This document shows positions 59,410 to 64,000 of a stretch of 64,000 nucleotides of DNA, piece by piece. The position numbers were made by a program, and so were the translations under genes. Each line of letters starts with the position of its first letter. The first letter of the stretch is position 1. The notes beneath the pieces were generated by a model. It was not told where the DNA came from and did not search any database. It saw only the letters and a list, made by a program, of their open reading frames with translations. Source of the stretch: Hsuehochloa calcarea (taxonomy: Eukaryota > Streptophyta > Magnoliopsida > Poales > Poaceae); NCBI GenBank assembly GCA_036346395.1, contig CM070602.1, positions 16,191,098-16,255,097 on the forward strand, in the 5' to 3' direction.

Positions 59410-61340
59410 ATATGAAGAACCCGTTGCAAGGCTAAACAGACAATCGTATCTAACCAATCCACGTTGGTGCTATGATAATACTAACTAATAATTAACCAAG
59501 CTAGGATGACAAGAGATCATGACAATACAATAAGCAAGGTGGATATAAAACAAGTAGGTGTATAGCTTACCCCAAAGTATTTAAAAGTTAAATAATTGAA
59601 ATAACATGCAATAGTTTGAATCAAAGTAATTTAAGAAAACTAGGTTCACTATGGTCAAAGGTACAACTTGCCTTGCTATAGCAATAATGTTGTTATTTTA
59701 TCTTCGATCTTCTACTTCCTCGACATTCAGCTCATTCGGACGATTCTGGAATGTTAACGTCTAACGAGAGAAAAATCGTAAAGATAAATAAAATTCAAAA
59801 AGACACATCAAATAAACTCCAAATTAAAATTGAATAGTACTGGAAGGTAGGGCTTGATTTTATATGAATTTATAAACTTGAATGGGTTCGATCAAAGTTC
59901 GTATGGGTAAGAATGAGATCTCGGAAGTTTGATCAGAAAGAAAATGTTGAAAAACGAAAAGAGATAGAAACTGACAGGTGGGGTCCACAGAATATTCCCA
60001 TAATCTTTTATTTCAGAAATTTGAAAAAATGTTGAGTGTATGACATGTGGGACCATGGGGATTTATGGATTTTCAATAATTAAATTAATTCCCGAAAAAG
60101 GAACAATGGTTGACGGGTGGACCATTAGTCCATAGACCAAGTCCATGAAGTTGGGCTCGGGTCCATGGCGAACTGAGTTCATGGAATAGTACGTGACATG
60201 TGGGGTCCACGACCAAGTGGCTTGGCCACAGTGGGTTTGTTTTATGCGGGTTTGGGGTTGGTGGGTGACACGTGGTCGATGATAAGATCTAAGGGGATGA
60301 CATGGCAAGGAGGTGGCACTGAGGTGGCAGGTGACATGGCGGCAACGAGGCAGCGAGGTGGCCGTGCTAACATGGCACTAGCGGTGTGGTGGAGCTCGAT
60401 CGCAAGGGCTCGCCGGAGCTAGGGTTCACAGCGGCGACAATGAAGTGGTAAAATGAAAGATGAGAGCGCGGAGAACGTGGTGACGCAGGTGTGATGTGCA
60501 GCAATCACCAGCGATGAGGGAAGAAGCGGTGGTGGAGCAAACTCGACTCTGGTGGTAATAGAGTTGCGGCGATGCTCTAGGGAAGGCGAGGGGAGCATAG
60601 GAGAGAACGTCGGACGATGAAGGAGATGGTGGGGTCGATGAGCTGTAGAGCTCACCGGAGAGACAAGGAACGACCGACGAAGGGCGGTGATCGAAGAGGA
60701 ATAAGATGGATGGGATCTCCGCACATGGTAGTCCAAACTCAAAATCAAAAGAGGGGAAGTGTAGATCAGGACTAGGAACACACGGTGACACGAATGGTTT
60801 TGAGAGAAGCTCACCGGGGAGAAAAAGAACACGGCTGGAGCGTTTCGGTGGGAGCGGGGCCGGAGATGTTGAAGGTGAAGTGGGCAACAGAGCAAGGAGG
60901 CACGGGAGCTCCTGTGGGTGGCGACACTCGAAGGAGAAGGGCGAGACGACTCCAGTGACGCAAATGCAACGGCTCGGGGAGCTTTGTCAGCGAAGAATGG
61001 CGACGAACTGGCAACGCCGGACATGGAGAAGAAGATGATGCTCACGAAGCTTCGTGACTTTCTGGGAGGCAGCGGCTAGGCATCAGAGATAGCAGAGCGA
61101 GGGGAATCTAGGGCGCATGGGGCGACGACTTTATAGCCTCAGGAGCCAAGCTTCACTTGGACACCAACTAGCGGCGGCGGTGCGAAGGAGACTGGGGCAT
61201 GCACCGGAGCAGCGGCGCGGGTGTGCACGTGGGCTGTGGCAGTTGCTGGTTGGTAGGTGGGATCGAGCAAAGGGAGGTGGCTGGCGAAGGGACCAGTTGT
61301 CAATGGGCCCGGGAAGCGAGGATGGAGCAGGGGAAAATGG
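59410..61340 (-). mobile_element. gypsy LTR F3, last piece
   Basis: Resumes F3 after G. In minus orientation it holds the promoter side: TATA-like CTATAAAG (61129-61136), a GC-rich transcribed part with overlapping frames (60419-61045, 60426-60887, 60706-61038) that look like LTR rather than genes, and the shared donor CAAG|GCAAGT near 59670. The expected terminus (...GATGTTACA on the plus strand) is missing; F4 starts instead at 61341. Confidence 0.7.
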
Positions 61341-61725
61341 TGTAACATCCAAAAAATCCCAATTTTGGGAAAGTGTAATTAAAATAAATGAGGGAATAAA
61401 ATTGAGCATATTTATTTGTGGGAAAATGTACTTGAGCATGTTTTGGAAATTTTCATCAAAAGCAACTATGCATTTATATGAAAACTGCAACTTGAAAGAA
61501 TTTTTGAGAAAATCACAGAATAGATAAAATCATGAAAATTTTACAGAAGGAACCATGCTGTGTTAGGAGCCTCCAAAATTCACAAAGTTCTCAGCCATTT
61601 CTGGAAAAATTCAAAGCCTAATCGAATTTCCTACCGGACCTTTGGGACGAAACCCAACCCGGCATATCTTCGCTCGCACTCACTCCATCCCGCACCAGCA
61701 CCTCGCTTTCTCTCTCTGTTGCATA
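61341..61725 (+). mobile_element. gypsy LTR F4, 5' fragment
   Basis: Starts TGTAACATCC, the plus-orientation terminus of the F family, continues with the AT-rich head and GGAGCCTCC...TCTGGAAAAATTC blocks, and breaks off near 61725. Confidence 0.55.
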
Positions 61726-62065
61726 CCAAAAATGCCTAAATACAAAAATATGATATTTTTTAAAACTTTTTATGTTATCTGTTACCGTTTTAATTGCTTG
61801 CCTTTTTGGAAGTTATTCTGGCTACATTCTCTCCTTTTAGCCTGTGGCGTAAAGGCATAAAACGGTAAAAACAAAAACCCTAGAAACATAAATTGCAAAC
61901 GCAAAGTTTACCTAAGATGTTTCCTTGTCAAATGTTACTTAAGTACAAACCCTAAATAGGCCGACAATATAAAGTATGAAACTTAATTCTCCAAAAGGAT
62001 CAAAAGACCAATTAGAATTCTTTAGAATATGTCAGATTATGATCATCACATGAGAATTTCTTAAA
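61726..62065. other. unassigned AT-rich stretch
   Basis: Between two LTR heads. It contains a 72-codon frame (61642-61860) without known domains. Nothing else recognised. Confidence 0.4.
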
Positions 62066-64000
62066 GCAAGTTGCATTGAAGGAATTTAGAGTCCAAATTG
62101 GGTGTAATTGTACTGTTAATAAAAAGGGGAAATTATTATCAAACACATTTTTACACTTTCCTCAAATCAAATAATAAAGATGCATGAAAATAGGAACTTA
62201 AAATATTTTTAGAGAAAAATAAGGAATAGTTACAATTCTAAAAAAATTACAGAATGAACTAGACCTTGCGAGGAGCCTACCCATAAATTTTCACAATTTT
62301 TGGACTTGTAATTCTATGCCTAAAAACTACCTAACACCCTCAGCCTTTTTAGAAATCTGGAAAACCATTTTCTTTTCTCCCTCTCGCTGGTTGCTGGGCC
62401 CTACATGGCAGCATCTATCCTCCACGCAACAGCCCCTGATGCCATGAAGACCACCAAGCCACCCCTCTGCCCATGCCGCCCGGCGCCCGCCACCTTGTGC
62501 GCTCCGCCCCCTGTCGCCAATAAGGAGCCCGCACCAAGCCGCCTTGCCTCCCTCCTGGCCCTGTTCTTCCTCTCCCTTTCCTTCTCCACCAAGCTCAAGG
62601 AGCCTGAGTGCATGCGCCACTCACGGCCGCCACGCCGCCCTCGCCTCTCCGCCCCGTGCCCTTGCCGCGCCGCCACTGACCGCCTTGAGCAGCGCCACCA
62701 CCCTCATTGGGACTGCCCACGTCGACCCATTCCATTTTGTCCCTCCACGGCCGCCGGCGTCACCTCCTCTGCCGGCGCTGACCACAACGCCGCCGCTACC
62801 CTGGGTTCCCTACTCTGGCCCATTATTCCTTGTCTCTATGTACTCTCTCTTTGCTGTCTGCAAGTGAGTAGTACATAAGTGTTTAAATTAGAAGATAATT
62901 AGTTAAGTAATTAGCTAATTGATGATTCAAAAATCTATTTAAATAGATAATTGAACTAGTAAAAAGATTAGTCAACAATACCTCCATGCAATACAACAAA
63001 TCCTTTTGATGAAATGCATTAATAGAGAAGGTGATTCCTTTGAAATGTCAGTGATTCCTCTGAAATGTCAGTGATTCCATTGAAATCTTAGGAGAACCCA
63101 CTGTAAAAGAAACCATCTAATGCTAACCAGTATTATAGCTGTTATTTAGGACACTCAAGTGGATTAACAAAATGGAGGATTGAAACTGAGAGAAATTTAG
63201 ATAGTAGCACTTCTTTTCAGAAGTATGTTGTGTTATCTGTTGAAGGAACAGTGAAGGCAACTTGAAGATAATTAGAGATGACAGCATGATTTCTAATACA
63301 AGTGATTAGGGACAATGATAGTGTTAAAAACTATCTAACTGACAGTAAACCCCACATATGTGGGTGTTTAATTGGAAGTTGATTAATAGGTTACTTAGAG
63401 GGTAACTTAAAAATACTTAGGGATTAATTCAAAATGCTCAGTGAAATGTTACCATATAAACTAAAAGACAAACTTAACTAGAAGATGATATAGGTAATTA
63501 AGGGATAATTGAAAGTAGTAAGCTATTGTCATTGTAATATAAGGGCAATTGGGGTTTTGAGAAAAGCCTAACTAGCAGAGAGCCCCTAGTTCATTGCTTT
63601 GTCTCTTCCTGTGTACGTGTGACAATGGGATCCACCATGCTAAATAACTAGTTAGCGGATAGAGTGAGCATATGTTTGTAAACATTCAGTTGATAAGTTG
63701 TATTTTCTAGTAACAGTAAGTAGACATAATGCACCTAGATTAGCTTAATATATCAGTTTAAGGTGATTAGAGGTCAATAAGACACATATATTAGTAAGTG
63801 TCCAGTTAACATATGCACAGTTAGATGGTTAGTTAAATCTTATTGTTAGAGTTCCTAATTAGCATACCGATCAAATTGCACTTGTACGTTGTTAAGTTAA
63901 TTAGTGATTAATTTAGATAATTAAATGCCTAGTAGTGCATTGAGGAAAGAGTAGTTGGCAGTGAGATGAAAGAACTAAGCCTAGCTGTAAGTCGTATAGT
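62066..64000 (+). mobile_element. gypsy LTR F5, runs off the window
   Basis: Its head parallels F4 (GGGTGTAATTGTACTGTTAATAAA against GTGTAATTAAAATAAATGAGGG; GAGGAGCCTACCCATAAATTTTCAC against GGAGCCTCCAAAATTCAC). A GC-rich Pro/Ala-rich part (62400-62870; frames of 157 and 107 codons) follows, then CTGCAA|GTGAGT at ~62867, the shared donor position, and an AT-rich intron-like body. The CAGTGATTCC.TTGAAATG unit repeats at 63033-63085. The end lies outside the window. Confidence 0.55.
63030..63090. repeat. short tandem repeat in LTR F5
   Basis: GTGATTCCTTTGAAATGTCA, GTGATTCCTCTGAAATGTCA and GTGATTCCATTGAAATCTTA follow one another, with a period of ~20 bp. Confidence 0.85.

Noticed and set aside
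60419..61527. 208-codon and other frames near 60.4-61.5 kb
   Set aside because: They overlap each other on both strands in the promoter part of LTR F3, and one spans the F3/F4 boundary.
62405..62878. 157-codon frame with a hydrophobic stretch
   Set aside because: It sits in the GC-rich part of LTR F5 at the same place as similar frames in F2 and F3; no domain, so not called a gene.
1..64000. A new multi-gene system such as a defence island or gene cluster
   Set aside because: Only one host gene is present; all other coding sequence belongs to retrotransposons.

Overview
The window is plant nuclear DNA, most likely from a grass (Poaceae; rice-like in repeat style, species not provable here). 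It has GC-rich grass-type coding sequence with a GT-AG intron, nested LTR retrotransposons with 5-bp target-site duplications (TSDs), and primer-binding sites (PBS) matching the 3' end of plant initiator tRNA-Met. I recognise one host gene. Nearly everything else is transposable elements stacked inside one another.

Layout. 1-609: end of a copia-type LTR. 610-3078 and 23634-~23995: 3' LTR and integrase region of a minus-strand Ty3/gypsy element (here 'E'). E is split by a solo gypsy LTR ('F1', 3079-5931 + 23316-23628, TSD GCGAG). F1 is split by a large minus-strand Ty1/copia element of Sirevirus style ('AC', 5932-23310, TSD ATAGT). AC itself carries a solo LTR ('G1', 9538-11696, TSD CAAAC) and a truncated relative ('B', ~15.85-20.33 kb). 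A solo LTR of the same copia family ('D') lies at 24293-25991 (TSD AATAG). A foldback element of about 1.9 kb follows at ~26.0-27.9 kb.

The host gene, 28462-31002 (+), encodes a G-type lectin S-receptor-like Ser/Thr kinase. It has a signal peptide, bulb-lectin, S-locus, EGF/PAN, transmembrane and non-RD kinase domains, and one 76-bp intron. A one-base loss in a G run cuts off the last ~78 residues in this sequence. Downstream are a SMART/TRIM-like mini-LTR remnant and a short acidic ORF.

From ~32.75 kb to the end, gypsy-type long LTRs dominate. F3 (minus) runs in three pieces from ~32754 to 61340. It is interrupted by F2 (32813-36214, plus) and by a non-coding LARD-like element 'G' (37472-59404, TSD AAAAG). 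G's 5' LTR is itself split by a Tat-type gypsy element 'H' (44249-57346, TSD AGTTT), which has a degenerate gag-pol on the minus strand and an intron-containing antisense ORF on the plus strand. Two more F-type LTR pieces (F4, F5) fill 61341-64000.

The insertion order read from the TSDs is E, then F1, then AC, then G1 and B; and F3, then F2 and G, then H. All element polyproteins seen are broken. I found no CRISPR array, operon, rRNA or tRNA gene. The most unusual structures are the periodic CxxC coiled-coil Gag with two separated zinc knuckles, the gag-gag fusion ORF, the intron-like segment inside the F-type LTRs, and the GTCGTAG/CTTACGAC hairpin arrays shared by the LTRs and antisense-ORF introns of H. 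Element letters are mine.
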